Shown: positions 42,285 to 50,969 of the stretch, piece after piece
Position numbering within the stretch: the stretch's first letter is position 1
How the letters are laid out: each line of letters begins with the position of its first letter
Origin: Balneolaceae bacterium UBA7797
GTDB taxonomy: Bacteria > Bacteroidota > Rhodothermia > Balneolales > Balneolaceae
Assembly (NCBI GenBank): GCA_002480645.1
Contig: DLCN01000007.1
Coordinates: forward strand, 62,001-126,000
Length of the DNA stretch: 64,000 nt
Direction: 5' to 3'
The notes under the pieces: generated by a model
Seen by the model: only the letters and a program-made list of their open reading frames with translations
Database searches by the model: none
What the model was told of the DNA's origin: nothing
Program-made: the position numbers and the translations under genes

Positions 42285-42710
42285 ATGAAAACAGGCCGAA
42301 AAACACTTACCATTCTGCTCTTTCTGGCATGTACATTAAGTTCAGCTATACTGATACTCTCTCCTGAAACCACTCCATCCTCCGTTCGAACTACCGCACA
42401 ACTTGATTCACTTATCGTGCTTAGTTTACAAGAAAACGGCTACGATAATGGTACTTACAGGATATTCAATATTCCGGTGGATAGTGATTTCAGCCGAAAG
42501 ACCTATCGCTTGGAACTGCATCCTTCCATATCTAAAACGAGTCTTCACCTTAATTTACATCAACGAATGTTACCCTTCGGAATTCACACCCCGGCCCGGG
42601 TCGTTTTTCCTGAGAAGGACATGAATATTTATTTTACCTACGACGGGACCATTTTCAGGACATTGAAGTTAACCACCATGGATCCGCAATCTGAATCTGA
42701 ACCCCAATAG
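42285..42710 (+). CDS. Small membrane-anchored or secreted protein, unknown
   Basis: 141 residues with an N-terminal hydrophobic stretch (about 7-25, LTILLFLACTLSSAILIL), so either a signal anchor or a signal peptide. The mature region has no motif I recognise; it contains RLELHPSISKTSLHLNLHQRM. It lies between coaBC (nine bases) and a lipase-like gene, and its stop overlaps the GTG that precedes that gene's ATG. Its position after coaBC in the transcript does not say what it does. Confidence 0.5.
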   Translation: MKTGRKTLTILLFLACTLSSAILILSPETTPSSVRTTAQLDSLIVLSLQENGYDNGTYRIFNIPVDSDFSRKTYRLELHPSISKTSLHLNLHQRMLPFGIHTPARVVFPEKDMNIYFTYDGTIFRTLKLTTMDPQSESEPQ

Positions 42711-42712
42711 TG

Positions 42713-43564
42713 ATGTCTGAACGGAAAACACTACTTAAAAGATTGGAATTACAGGAATTTCCCCAACCTGATATTCTGCAACCCAAATATCCGATATTAC
42801 TCTGTCATGGTTTTGGAGCTGTGGGTTCGCTCATTAAACCCTCCCCGTTACACGACCCGGCCATGCTTATGCGTGAGCATGGTGTAATTGCATTCGCACC
42901 GAATATTGTTCCTTATGCTTCCATTGAAGTTCGGGGACTTAACTGGATCCGGATCATAGAAACGTTGGTTTCGAAATATAAGATCCAAAAGTTCAATGTG
43001 GTTGCACACAGTATGGGTGGTCTTGATATGCGATATGCTCTGGCCAATTCTGATATTGGCAAGCATGTAGCTTCGTTAACTACTGTGGCTACTCCACATC
43101 ATGGCACTTATCTGGCTAATCTGGTTTTAAAAACCCCGGAGCTTATCACTGAAAAAGTAAGTGAAGTAATGGATTGGTTTGCCAATAATGTGTATCCGAA
43201 AGAAAAATCGGATACGTTCAGTTCAGTGGAACAACTCACCATGGAATATGTGAGAGATGTGTTTAACCCGGCAATCCGTACCCCGGAGGATATTCCTGTT
43301 TTTTCATACAGTGCCTCGGTTGGTAAGGGCACGGATTATGCACTAAATCCGATCTTTAAAATTCAAAATGCTCAGATCTATGAACACGAAGGTGCAAACG
43401 ACTCCTTTGTTTCTGTGGAAAGTGCAAAATGGGGCGAGTATCTGGGAAATGTTCACATATCTCATCTAAATCAGATCAACGTTCAGGTTGGTAAAGAGTT
43501 CAGGCAGATTTATTTAGATCTTTGGCTGGGTATTATAAAAACATTAACCGAACGTGGCTTTTAG
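42713..43564 (+). CDS. Lipase-like alpha/beta hydrolase
   Basis: 283 residues. The nucleophile elbow is VVAHSMGGLDMRYAL near 99-113 (Ser102), with an oxyanion motif ILLCHGFGAVGS near 26-37 and an Asp in GANDSFVSVESA; the His near YLGNVHISHLNQ. It belongs to the lactonizing lipase / acylhydrolase group. The predicted location is cytoplasmic, since no signal peptide is visible. GTG at 42710 overlaps the previous stop, but the ATG at 42713 is the better start. Confidence 0.82.
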   Translation: MSERKTLLKRLELQEFPQPDILQPKYPILLCHGFGAVGSLIKPSPLHDPAMLMREHGVIAFAPNIVPYASIEVRGLNWIRIIETLVSKYKIQKFNVVAHSMGGLDMRYALANSDIGKHVASLTTVATPHHGTYLANLVLKTPELITEKVSEVMDWFANNVYPKEKSDTFSSVEQLTMEYVRDVFNPAIRTPEDIPVFSYSASVGKGTDYALNPIFKIQNAQIYEHEGANDSFVSVESAKWGEYLGNVHISHLNQINVQVGKEFRQIYLDLWLGIIKTLTERGF

Positions 43565-43580
43565 CCTTATAATTTTCTTT

Positions 43581-43596
43581 GAACTATTCATAGTTC
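43581..43596 (+). terminator. Weak hairpin after the lipase-like gene
   Basis: GAACTA and TAGTTC pair around a TTCA loop 17 bases after the stop. Only a poor T tract follows, so termination is uncertain. Confidence 0.25.
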
Positions 43597-43732
43597 TCTA
43601 ACATATGATTGAAAAAGTCTGCTTATCTTTAAGCAGTAACAGAGAACAATAATATCTTCCATCGTAAAAACAGGTCAAGATCTCACTCAATTTACAGATC
43701 CATACTCACTCGAAGGAAGCAAGACTTAGATT

Positions 43733-44281
43733 ATGAAATTACACCCCTGGCACGAAGTATCTATCGGGGATAATGTTCCGGAATCAGTAACCGGAATTAT
43801 TGAGATCCCAAAGAATCACCGCGCAAAATATGAGCTCGACAAAGCATCAGGTATGCTTAAACTGGACCGGGTTCTGTACTCCTCCATCAACTATCCGGCT
43901 AATTACGGCTTCATCCCAAAAACCTATTGTGATGATGATGATCCACTTGATATCCTTGTAATGTCACAGATCGAGATCGTACCCATGTGTATTGTGGAAG
44001 CCAAAGTAATTGGTGTGATGCAAATGATCGATGGTGATGAAGAAGATGATAAGATCATCGCAGTTGCAGCCAACGACATGAGTGTGAACCACTATAACGA
44101 CATTTCGGAATTACCGGAGCATCACATTCGTGAACTTCGGTCATTTTTTGAAGATTACAAGAAACTTGAGCACAGCCCCGATGTGATCGTTGAACAGTTT
44201 AAGGGCAAAAAAGAAGCAGAAGAAGTTGTGCTTCGCAGCATGAGAGACTACGAAGAAAAATTCGGAAAAAAAGCCGATTAA
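43733..44281 (+). CDS. ppa: Inorganic pyrophosphatase, family I
   Basis: 182 residues. Hydrolyses pyrophosphate. Metal-binding signature DDDDPLDILVMSQ (about 64-76) and NYGFIPKTYC just before are the family I motif; SSINYPANYGFIPKT precedes. Its stop overlaps the surE stop by four bases tail-to-tail. Standard soluble enzyme and full length. Confidence 0.95.
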   Translation: MKLHPWHEVSIGDNVPESVTGIIEIPKNHRAKYELDKASGMLKLDRVLYSSINYPANYGFIPKTYCDDDDPLDILVMSQIEIVPMCIVEAKVIGVMQMIDGDEEDDKIIAVAANDMSVNHYNDISELPEHHIRELRSFFEDYKKLEHSPDVIVEQFKGKKEAEEVVLRSMRDYEEKFGKKAD

Positions 44282-45042
44282 AGCTCTTTTTCCGCTATAT
44301 CCTTCAACAACGAATAATCGGTAAGATCGTACTGGATCGGGGTTACCGCTGCGTAACCCTGATTCAACAGATAGATATCTGCATCGTTCGAATCATCCAG
44401 TAGTTCGAACTTGCCGGTTAACCAGTAATAAGGTCGATTGAAGGGATCTTTCCGGGCTTCATATTCTTCCACGTACCGACTGTCTGCCATTCGTGCCCAC
44501 TTTATGCCTTTATAGTCCCCGGATGGAGCATTTACATTAAAAGTAACTCCTTTGGGTGGTTTGTTATCCAGAACAAATTTAATGACACGACGTGCCGCTT
44601 CCATTGTCCCGGTGAGATCAGCACTTTCATCATAATCGGTACAACTAACCGCAATGGATGGATAGCCAAGCACCGTACCTTCGGTGGCAGCACTTACCGT
44701 TCCCGAGTACAAAATATTGATCCCGGCATTACTACCGTGATTCACCCCACTTAACACAAGATCAGGTTTTCTACCTTTCAAAAGCTGGTCATGAGCTAGT
44801 TTCACACAGTCGGCCGGAGTTCCATTCACCGCTAATCCATCAAATTTACCGGCTACTTTTGTCGCATTCGCACGTAGTGGTGTTTCAATGGTAACGGCAT
44901 GTCCGACAGCACTTTGCTGCCGGTCGGGGGCTACGATCATTACCTCACCGAATTCGGCTGCTACTTCAGCTAAAGCTTTAATTCCATTTGAATAGATTCC
45001 GTCGTCGTTACTTACCAGAATGAATGGTTTTTCTGAACTCAT
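44278..45042 (-). CDS. surE: 5'/3'-nucleotidase SurE
   Basis: 254 residues. Metal-dependent phosphatase of nucleoside monophosphates, linked to stationary-phase survival. N-terminal LVSNDDGIYSNGIKAL holds the metal aspartates (about 10-25) and VNGTPADCVKLA plus SGVNHGSNAGINILYSGTVSAATEG are family signatures. The start overlaps the panB stop in TAATG, so the fabZ-panB-surE genes are translationally coupled. Confidence 0.95.
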   Translation of the reverse strand: MSSEKPFILVSNDDGIYSNGIKALAEVAAEFGEVMIVAPDRQQSAVGHAVTIETPLRANATKVAGKFDGLAVNGTPADCVKLAHDQLLKGRKPDLVLSGVNHGSNAGINILYSGTVSAATEGTVLGYPSIAVSCTDYDESADLTGTMEAARRVIKFVLDNKPPKGVTFNVNAPSGDYKGIKWARMADSRYVEEYEARKDPFNRPYYWLTGKFELLDDSNDADIYLLNQGYAAVTPIQYDLTDYSLLKDIAEKEL

Positions 45043-45872
45043 TAACTACCGTATTGTTCGTCTTTATTAGGAAAGTCCCGGGATTTCACATCCGAGATGT
45101 ATTGTTTCACCGCGTCTGTCATTACAGAGTTTAAATCGGCATATCTTCTTAAAAAGCGAGGGCTGAAATCCTTATTCATACCCAACATATCATGAACAAC
45201 CAATACCTGACCGTCACAATCTCCACCTGCCCCAATACCAATGGTTGGAATTGATAATTCTTCCGTCACTTTTTTTGCCAGCCTGGAGGGTATCTTCTCT
45301 AATACGATACCAAAACAACCTGCTTCTTCTAAAAGTCGGGCATCTTTGATCAATTGTTCTGCTTCTTCTTCTTCCTGGGCCCTCACTTTATAGGTACCAA
45401 ATTTGTAGATGCTTTGTGGTGTTAATCCCAAATGCCCCATCACCGGAATTCCCGCATCCACAATACGCTTAACCGTTTCGATGATAGGTGCTCCTCCCTC
45501 CATCTTTATGGCATGTGCTCCGGCTTCTTTCATCATTCTACCCGCACTTTTTAAAGCTTCTTTTGGCGTTACCTGATAACTCATAAAAGGCAGATCTGCT
45601 ACTACTAGCGCCCGGTCTACTGCACGAACCACACAGGAAGTATGGTAGATCATATTATCTAATGTGATGGGAACTGTAGTGTCGAAACCGGCCATCACAT
45701 TACTAGCAGAATCACCAACCAGTAGTATTTCAATTCCGGCTTTATCCAGAATGGATGCCATGGTATAGTCGTAGGCAGTAAGCATGGAGATCTTCTCTCC
45801 ATTCTGCTTCATCTCAACGACCGTTTGAGTGGTAATTTTAGCGTGTTTTTGCGGACCTTTTTGAGTACTCAT
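45042..45872 (-). CDS. panB: 3-methyl-2-oxobutanoate hydroxymethyltransferase
   Basis: 276 residues. Transfers a one-carbon unit to 2-oxoisovalerate for pantothenate, the CoA precursor used by CoaBC above. Family motifs are MLTAYDYTMASILDKAGIEILLVGDSASNV and LPFMSYQVTPKEAL, IKMEGG and HDMLGM. The start overlaps the fabZ stop by one base (TAATG), showing coupling within the operon. Confidence 0.94.
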   Translation of the reverse strand: MSTQKGPQKHAKITTQTVVEMKQNGEKISMLTAYDYTMASILDKAGIEILLVGDSASNVMAGFDTTVPITLDNMIYHTSCVVRAVDRALVVADLPFMSYQVTPKEALKSAGRMMKEAGAHAIKMEGGAPIIETVKRIVDAGIPVMGHLGLTPQSIYKFGTYKVRAQEEEEAEQLIKDARLLEEAGCFGIVLEKIPSRLAKKVTEELSIPTIGIGAGGDCDGQVLVVHDMLGMNKDFSPRFLRRYADLNSVMTDAVKQYISDVKSRDFPNKDEQYGS

Positions 45873-46306
45873 TATGCCTCCTTCGGCACAATAGCTGCTG
45901 AAGCTTCGATCTCGCAGGTTACATCTCCATCCACTGTAGCCACTCCGGTCATAGTTACAAAGTTTCTGCGAAGTACTCCTAATTCAACTTTAAGTTGTAG
46001 TTGGTCTCCCGGTACTACTTGTTTTCTGAACTTACAGTTTTTGATTCCGGTGAATACCATCAGATATTTTTCCGGGTCTTCCACTTTAGTGGTCATAAGT
46101 AAGATGGCACCGGCTTGCGCTAACGCTTCTACCTGCAACACACCGGGCATGATAGGTGCGCCGGGAAAATGGCCATTAAAGAATTCTTCGTTGGCTGTAA
46201 CATTCTTTATCGCAGTGATCGAATCCTCCCCTTTTTCCAGTACCCGGTCTACTAACAAAAATGGGTATCTGTGAGGGATGATCTTTTTAATGTCTTCTAT
46301 CTGCAT
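45872..46306 (-). CDS. fabZ: 3-hydroxyacyl-[acyl-carrier-protein] dehydratase
   Basis: 144 residues. Dehydrates 3-hydroxyacyl-ACP in fatty acid elongation. IIPHRYPFLLVDRVLE and HFPGAPIMPGVLQVEALAQAGA carry the catalytic His and Glu. It is a stand-alone FabZ; the LpxC-FabZ fusion common in Bacteroidetes is not seen. It follows ubiE by 37 bases in the same direction. Confidence 0.94.
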   Translation of the reverse strand: MQIEDIKKIIPHRYPFLLVDRVLEKGEDSITAIKNVTANEEFFNGHFPGAPIMPGVLQVEALAQAGAILLMTTKVEDPEKYLMVFTGIKNCKFRKQVVPGDQLQLKVELGVLRRNFVTMTGVATVDGDVTCEIEASAAIVPKEA

Positions 46307-46343
46307 CTTACTACTGTATTTAAATTTGGTGTTTATTAAACCG

Positions 46344-47033
46344 TTACTGGACTACTCCCACATAGATGTAAGCAATTCCGCCCGTTAATTTTACGAATCT
46401 TTTCTCGGCGAAAGTACCGGCTTCTTCCATCAACTTAATGAAATTATTACCCGCCGGAAAGGTGGCACTTGTTCGCGGTAAATAGGTGTATGCGTCACGA
46501 TTTCCGCTCAACCAACCTCCTACCGTTGGCATGATATGCTGGCTGTACAAATTATAAGGCAATTTGATCAACCCTTTGGGTTGACCGAATTCCAAAACAA
46601 CCACTCTTCCACCCGGTTTTACTACGCGGGACATTTCTTTCAGCGCCTTAACCGGATCATCTACATTTCTGATTCCGAATGAGATACTGGAAATATCGAA
46701 TTTATTGTCTTCGTAGGGCAGATCCATAGCATCAGCTACTTCAAAATCGATCTTCAGACCCGCCTTTTCGGCTTTTCCGGGGGCAGGATCGATCATCGGG
46801 GCACAAAAATCTGTACCCATCACATAACCTTCATCGCCCACGGTTTTCTTGAATTCTATGGCCAGATCACCGGTACCTGTTGCGCAATCCAAAACATGAT
46901 CTCCGGATTTTGCTCCACTTTCCTGAATAGTTTTTTTCCGCCATCCGTGATGAACACCAAATGACAATACTGTATTGATTCGATCGTAATCGTCCGCAAT
47001 ATCAGCGAACATTGACCGCACTTTTTCACTCAT
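46344..47033 (-). CDS. ubiE: Demethylmenaquinone methyltransferase (UbiE/MenG)
   Basis: 229 residues. SAM-dependent C-methylation of demethylmenaquinone, the last step of menaquinone synthesis, which would feed the succinate dehydrogenase in this window. Motif I VLDCATGTGDLAIEF, then GTDFCAPMI, and the specific YDRINTVLSFGVHHGWR and SISFGIRNVDDPVKALKEMSRV. Full length. First gene of the ubiE-fabZ-panB-surE series. Confidence 0.93.
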   Translation of the reverse strand: MSEKVRSMFADIADDYDRINTVLSFGVHHGWRKKTIQESGAKSGDHVLDCATGTGDLAIEFKKTVGDEGYVMGTDFCAPMIDPAPGKAEKAGLKIDFEVADAMDLPYEDNKFDISSISFGIRNVDDPVKALKEMSRVVKPGGRVVVLEFGQPKGLIKLPYNLYSQHIMPTVGGWLSGNRDAYTYLPRTSATFPAGNNFIKLMEEAGTFAEKRFVKLTGGIAYIYVGVVQ

Positions 47034-47145
47034 AATCTATTGTGCTGAATTTCTTTTCTCTGCCAACAATCATTAGGCCATAAAGGTTCTTTCGCAGAGC
47101 CACAAAATATAAGGATTTGATTTGAGACTGACCCTACTTTTACAA

Positions 47146-47766
47146 CTAAACAGTTACTTCAGAAAGATGCGCTCTATGGTCCAGCTCAATTACGCCAAAT
47201 TCGTCATTTTCCCAGGTAAGATAATTGATGGAGCCATTACAATGTTCGATCTCCTGCATATGTACCAATCCTTTACCTACAAAAACTGATAGTAAGATCC
47301 GTATCAATCTTCCATGCAAAAAGAAGGCAATATGCTCATCATCCGACTCACGCAGAACTTCCTGCATCTTCTTTCCGGCCCGATCGAATACGTGTTTTGG
47401 TGATTCCCCACCTTTAATCGAATGATCAATATCTCCTGCCTCCCATCGTTGCTGAAGTTGATCGATCTCTTCTTTGATCTCATGAATGTAGGAACCTTCG
47501 TAATCCCCGAATCCCATTTCGTCGAGATCCCGATAGCTTTCAACCACCGGATTTATTTGATCGATAAGTGGTTGAGCAGTCTCCAGGGTTCTTACCAGAC
47601 TACTTGTTACTACTTTAGTAATGGGTTTTTCCTGCAGTACACTGGCTACTTCTTCGGCCTGTGCAAGCCCTTTTGCATTAATCGAGGCGTCAATTCCTCT
47701 CCCCTGAAATCGGTGTACTTTGTTATTGTCGGTCTCTCCGTGACGAATGATGTAAACGTATTTCAT
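47146..47766 (-). CDS. Histidine phosphatase family protein
   Basis: 206 residues. RHG motif YIIRHGETDNNK at 4-15, with the second catalytic His in AFFLHGRLIRILLS near 150-163, as in phosphoglycerate mutase-like phosphatases. Substrate cannot be told. Its start overlaps the lipoprotein gene by four bases (47763-47766), so it is last of a transcript starting at comF. Confidence 0.88.
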   Translation of the reverse strand: MKYVYIIRHGETDNNKVHRFQGRGIDASINAKGLAQAEEVASVLQEKPITKVVTSSLVRTLETAQPLIDQINPVVESYRDLDEMGFGDYEGSYIHEIKEEIDQLQQRWEAGDIDHSIKGGESPKHVFDRAGKKMQEVLRESDDEHIAFFLHGRLIRILLSVFVGKGLVHMQEIEHCNGSINYLTWENDEFGVIELDHRAHLSEVTV

Positions 47767-48356
47767 TTTTGAAGTTTGATATCTAGATATTCGAAATATA
47801 ATTGTTGAAAAAGTTGCCTTAAACCGTGCTCAAATATTTGTTTTTGATATTCCTGATTCCCCTTCTCTTCCCGACTCATTCGATAATGTGCATGGTCTTC
47901 TTCGAAAAGGAACAAGGCGCCATTAACTCGTTCTTTAAGTGAAACCGAGTGAATCACCTTTCCTTCAAGCAGGATATCTGCCTCCATTTTGATCTTATAA
48001 AAAAGTCCGGAATACATAATATCAGCTGTAAGCCAAAACCGATCTACTGTCACCTTTTTAACTTTGAAAATAATGTCCGCATTACCTGGGGAATCATACT
48101 TTAACCCGGGTAATTGGTCTGCATAGCCAATTAACACTTGTTGTAGTAATTTATCTCCTGTCTTTCCAACATATTTATTATTCGTGTAATCCTCAGTTAG
48201 TTCCTCACTAAACCATGCATTGGAAGAGATCAATATAGGATCATTATCTGCAAATGAGATCTCATCACCATATCTGACCTCATTCGTCATTGTAAAAGTG
48301 GTACCACACCCACTATAAAGCATCACTAAGAATAGTCCGAAAAGAAATCTCTTCAT
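47763..48356 (-). CDS. Lipoprotein of unknown function
   Basis: 197 residues with a lipobox YSGC (Cys17) after a hydrophobic run. Mature part with VKKVTVDRFWLTADIMYSGLFYKIKMEADILLEGK, alternating strands suggestive of a LptE-, LpoB- or DUF4136-like fold, but I cannot name it. Four-base overlaps with the next gene on both sides show tight translational coupling with the phosphatase (downstream) and the membrane protein (upstream). Confidence 0.6.
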   Translation of the reverse strand: MKRFLFGLFLVMLYSGCGTTFTMTNEVRYGDEISFADNDPILISSNAWFSEELTEDYTNNKYVGKTGDKLLQQVLIGYADQLPGLKYDSPGNADIIFKVKKVTVDRFWLTADIMYSGLFYKIKMEADILLEGKVIHSVSLKERVNGALFLFEEDHAHYRMSREEKGNQEYQKQIFEHGLRQLFQQLYFEYLDIKLQK

Positions 48357-49030
48357 TTCTTCTTTTTCCTGCTTTTATGATAGTTGGCAACCCGGATCAG
48401 ATCGTCCTGCATTTTCTTCAGATCTCCGGTAAGCACGCCTTCTTTCATTCCATATCGAATAAGAAGAATATTAAGCACTCTGTCTTCGTGGGCCGCTTTA
48501 GGGGAATCACTTTTACTATTCAGATATTTAAAAAGCAATCTGAAGAGCCCCACTTTAAAGCCGAAAAACAGTACTAACCCATACCATATCGCATTAAATG
48601 GAATACCAAGATCAAACCCGATAGTGGTTTCCTGTAATGAGATAGCGATCAGAAATAAAGCTGAAGTCCCGTACATGAACAGGTCGCTGGTGATAAATTT
48701 TACAGCGCCGGATAATGAGACATTAACAAAAGCACTACCGTTAAAGAACCAGAACACAAAGAAAGCGATCGAAATAAGAAATGGATAGAGCGGGTTCGGT
48801 AATAGCAGGAGTAATACAAAATACAGGATCAATGAGATGCCGTCGGCACTTTTAACCCATGCATCCGCTGCTTTAATGATGCTCTCCAAAGAGTGTTTCT
48901 TTAAAACTCCGGGAATATATTTTTCAATTTGTCCGGCATTTATTCTGTACCAATTCCCGTCGGAAGTAGTAATACCATCCGGCAATTCCATCATTTGCCA
49001 TTTGGTGTTGTTCACTTTTCTTGATTTCAT
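48353..49030 (-). CDS. Unknown membrane protein
   Basis: 225 residues. After a soluble N-terminal 60 residues, helices lie near 65-83, 85-103, 118-135 and 140-158, and the C-terminal 60 residues are basic and charged and end KKKK. No domain recognised. Its end overlaps the lipoprotein gene by four bases and it begins 30 bases after comF. The lipoprotein and this protein may act together. Confidence 0.5.
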   Translation of the reverse strand: MKSRKVNNTKWQMMELPDGITTSDGNWYRINAGQIEKYIPGVLKKHSLESIIKAADAWVKSADGISLILYFVLLLLLPNPLYPFLISIAFFVFWFFNGSAFVNVSLSGAVKFITSDLFMYGTSALFLIAISLQETTIGFDLGIPFNAIWYGLVLFFGFKVGLFRLLFKYLNSKSDSPKAAHEDRVLNILLIRYGMKEGVLTGDLKKMQDDLIRVANYHKSRKKKK

Positions 49031-49060
49031 CCCGGAATATACCCCTAATCGCAGAATGAT

Positions 49061-49756
49061 TCAGGCCTGAGCTACGGTAGTAATCATTATTTTACCTGCC
49101 CCGACGTTTATCAGTTCACCGGCCAGTTCAAAGGTTGTAGCTCCGGTTGTAAACACATCATCTACAATGATGCAGGTTTTACCGGTAATTGCTTCCGGAT
49201 TTCGGATCTCAAATGCCTTATTTATGTTCTCTCTTCGCTTTTCGAGCGAAAACCCGGTTTGTGTCTTCGTATTCTTGATCCGGATCACATCCGCTGGTTT
49301 TACTATTGGGATCCCCATTATTTTCTTCATTCCCAAAGCGATGTAAAAAGCCTGATTGTACCCTCTTTTTCTGAATTTAGCAGGGTGTAAGGGAACCGGC
49401 AACAAAATGGTAGAACCCGGGTCAACGGTGTGATGCTTCCGGAACTGATTAGCTAATGCTTTCCCCATATCCGTTCCGATTCCTGTCAAACGATTGTATT
49501 TAAGATCATGGAGCAGATCCTGCAGATATCCGCCTTTATCAAAATTCCAGAGTGCATATTGTACCTCAATGCCTTCCGGTAAGATCACATCCGAAGTTGA
49601 TGCATTCCCGGATGAGGCGAGTTCAAATTTATTCCTGATGCAAAAATTACAAACATGAGCCTCAGCAGATGACAATGCATGTCCACAAACTGAGCACACC
49701 GAAGGAAATAAAATTTCGGACAGACCTTTTCGAACATATTTAATTCCATTCAACAT
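49061..49756 (-). CDS. comF: ComF family phosphoribosyltransferase-like protein
   Basis: 231 residues. Zinc finger with Cys21, Cys24, Cys36 and Cys39, then a PRTase core: VPLHPAKFRKRGYNQAF and CIIVDDVFTTGATTFELAGEL. ComF is needed for DNA uptake in competent bacteria, though many ComF proteins have unknown roles. No other competence genes are visible here. First gene of the operon with the three genes to its left; diverges from the RodZ-like gene at 49847 about 90 bases away. Confidence 0.88.
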   Translation of the reverse strand: MLNGIKYVRKGLSEILFPSVCSVCGHALSSAEAHVCNFCIRNKFELASSGNASTSDVILPEGIEVQYALWNFDKGGYLQDLLHDLKYNRLTGIGTDMGKALANQFRKHHTVDPGSTILLPVPLHPAKFRKRGYNQAFYIALGMKKIMGIPIVKPADVIRIKNTKTQTGFSLEKRRENINKAFEIRNPEAITGKTCIIVDDVFTTGATTFELAGELINVGAGKIMITTVAQA

Positions 49757-49846
49757 TTTGCGATATTAAATCAATTGTTGCTTTTGCCAACCACATTAAT
49801 TACTTAGTTTGAACGAAAATATCCAAAAGCTTTAATCATTTAGTGC

Positions 49847-50962
49847 ATGTCGCTCGGGAAAGATCTTGCAACCATCAGGAAAGGACTTGGACTCACCCTT
49901 GAGGAGATCCAGAATGCCATTAAGATCCCAACTCATATTCTCAAATCTATCGAAGATGATAGTATTTATGACTCTGAGGAGCACAATACAACGTATATAC
50001 GCAGCTTTATTAGAAGCTATGCCCGCGGCTTAAAGATCGATGACGATAAAGTTGTAGCAGCATTAGATGCAACTGAAGCGGGTATTTATGATCATAATCT
50101 GCTTACCGAAGATGATCCCGTACCGGTTGAAAAAACTTCGGACGAACCCTTCAATCTCTCTGAGGTTAAACCACCAGAAATTGAACAGGCTCCCTCAAAA
50201 CCAACCCCAACTGTTGAAAATATCAACTGGGCGGATATGGGAAAACGTTTCACACTACAGGATACCGATTCAAGGATATGGTTTTTCCTCATCATCGCCG
50301 TTTTTGTGATTGTGCTTGGTGCTGTAGGTTTCTATTTCAGAGGTAATATTGCCGGTTGGTTCTCAAGTTCTGAAGAACCTGTAACCACCGAAGAGCAAGT
50401 TCAGAACCCTGATTTACCGGAACCCGTATTTACAGATGAAACTCCATCCCAACAGGAAAATGATCAAGCTGTACAAACTGAAACTCTTCCTGAAGATGAA
50501 CCAGCTGAAGAGGTAACAAATACTGATGATGCAGACGACGAAGAAACGCCCGAAAATACTGTTGATCCGAATCTGATCGTACCGGTCATCACTCAATCTA
50601 TTTCTCAATTAGATGACACCCTCTCTGTTATAGTTTATGCGGCTTTTGATAAACTGGAACCGGTTCGGGTGACCAGCGATCTGAACGGCAGAACAAATCC
50701 ATTCTGGATGGAACCTGGTGAAGCATACATCTTTGATTTTGCTGATACACTGAGAGTACGGGGACAATACAGCCGGATGTTACTCATGTTCAATGGCCAT
50801 GTGATCGAAGAAGCAGAAAGCAATTATTACGATGAGACCTTTGATTCGATCATTCTGACACGATCAATTTTTGAGAACGACATGTACAAGCAGGAAGCTT
50901 CACAGGATTTCCCATACGAGGTCGGTGCTCCGGACAGTGTAGTTTACAGAATCAGATACTGA
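49847..50962 (+). CDS. RodZ-like cell-shape protein
   Basis: 371 residues. HTH_25 domain at the N-terminus (SLGKDLATIRKGLGLTLEEI to about 85), a membrane helix at about 144-164, an acidic periplasmic stretch (about 175-245) and a C-terminal domain that resembles RodZ DUF4115 (VIVYAAFDKLEPVRVTSDLN). RodZ links MreB to the membrane and wall machinery. No mreB nearby. Start at ATG 49847 fits the family; eight bases separate its stop from ligA. Confidence 0.82.
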   Translation: MSLGKDLATIRKGLGLTLEEIQNAIKIPTHILKSIEDDSIYDSEEHNTTYIRSFIRSYARGLKIDDDKVVAALDATEAGIYDHNLLTEDDPVPVEKTSDEPFNLSEVKPPEIEQAPSKPTPTVENINWADMGKRFTLQDTDSRIWFFLIIAVFVIVLGAVGFYFRGNIAGWFSSSEEPVTTEEQVQNPDLPEPVFTDETPSQQENDQAVQTETLPEDEPAEEVTNTDDADDEETPENTVDPNLIVPVITQSISQLDDTLSVIVYAAFDKLEPVRVTSDLNGRTNPFWMEPGEAYIFDFADTLRVRGQYSRMLLMFNGHVIEEAESNYYDETFDSIILTRSIFENDMYKQEASQDFPYEVGAPDSVVYRIRY

Positions 50963-50969
50963 TCCGGCA

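Noticed and set aside
43619..43636. CTGCTTA / TAAGCAG hairpin upstream of ppa
   Set aside because: It has no T tract after it, so it is not a terminator, and no riboswitch-like conserved fold could be recognised.
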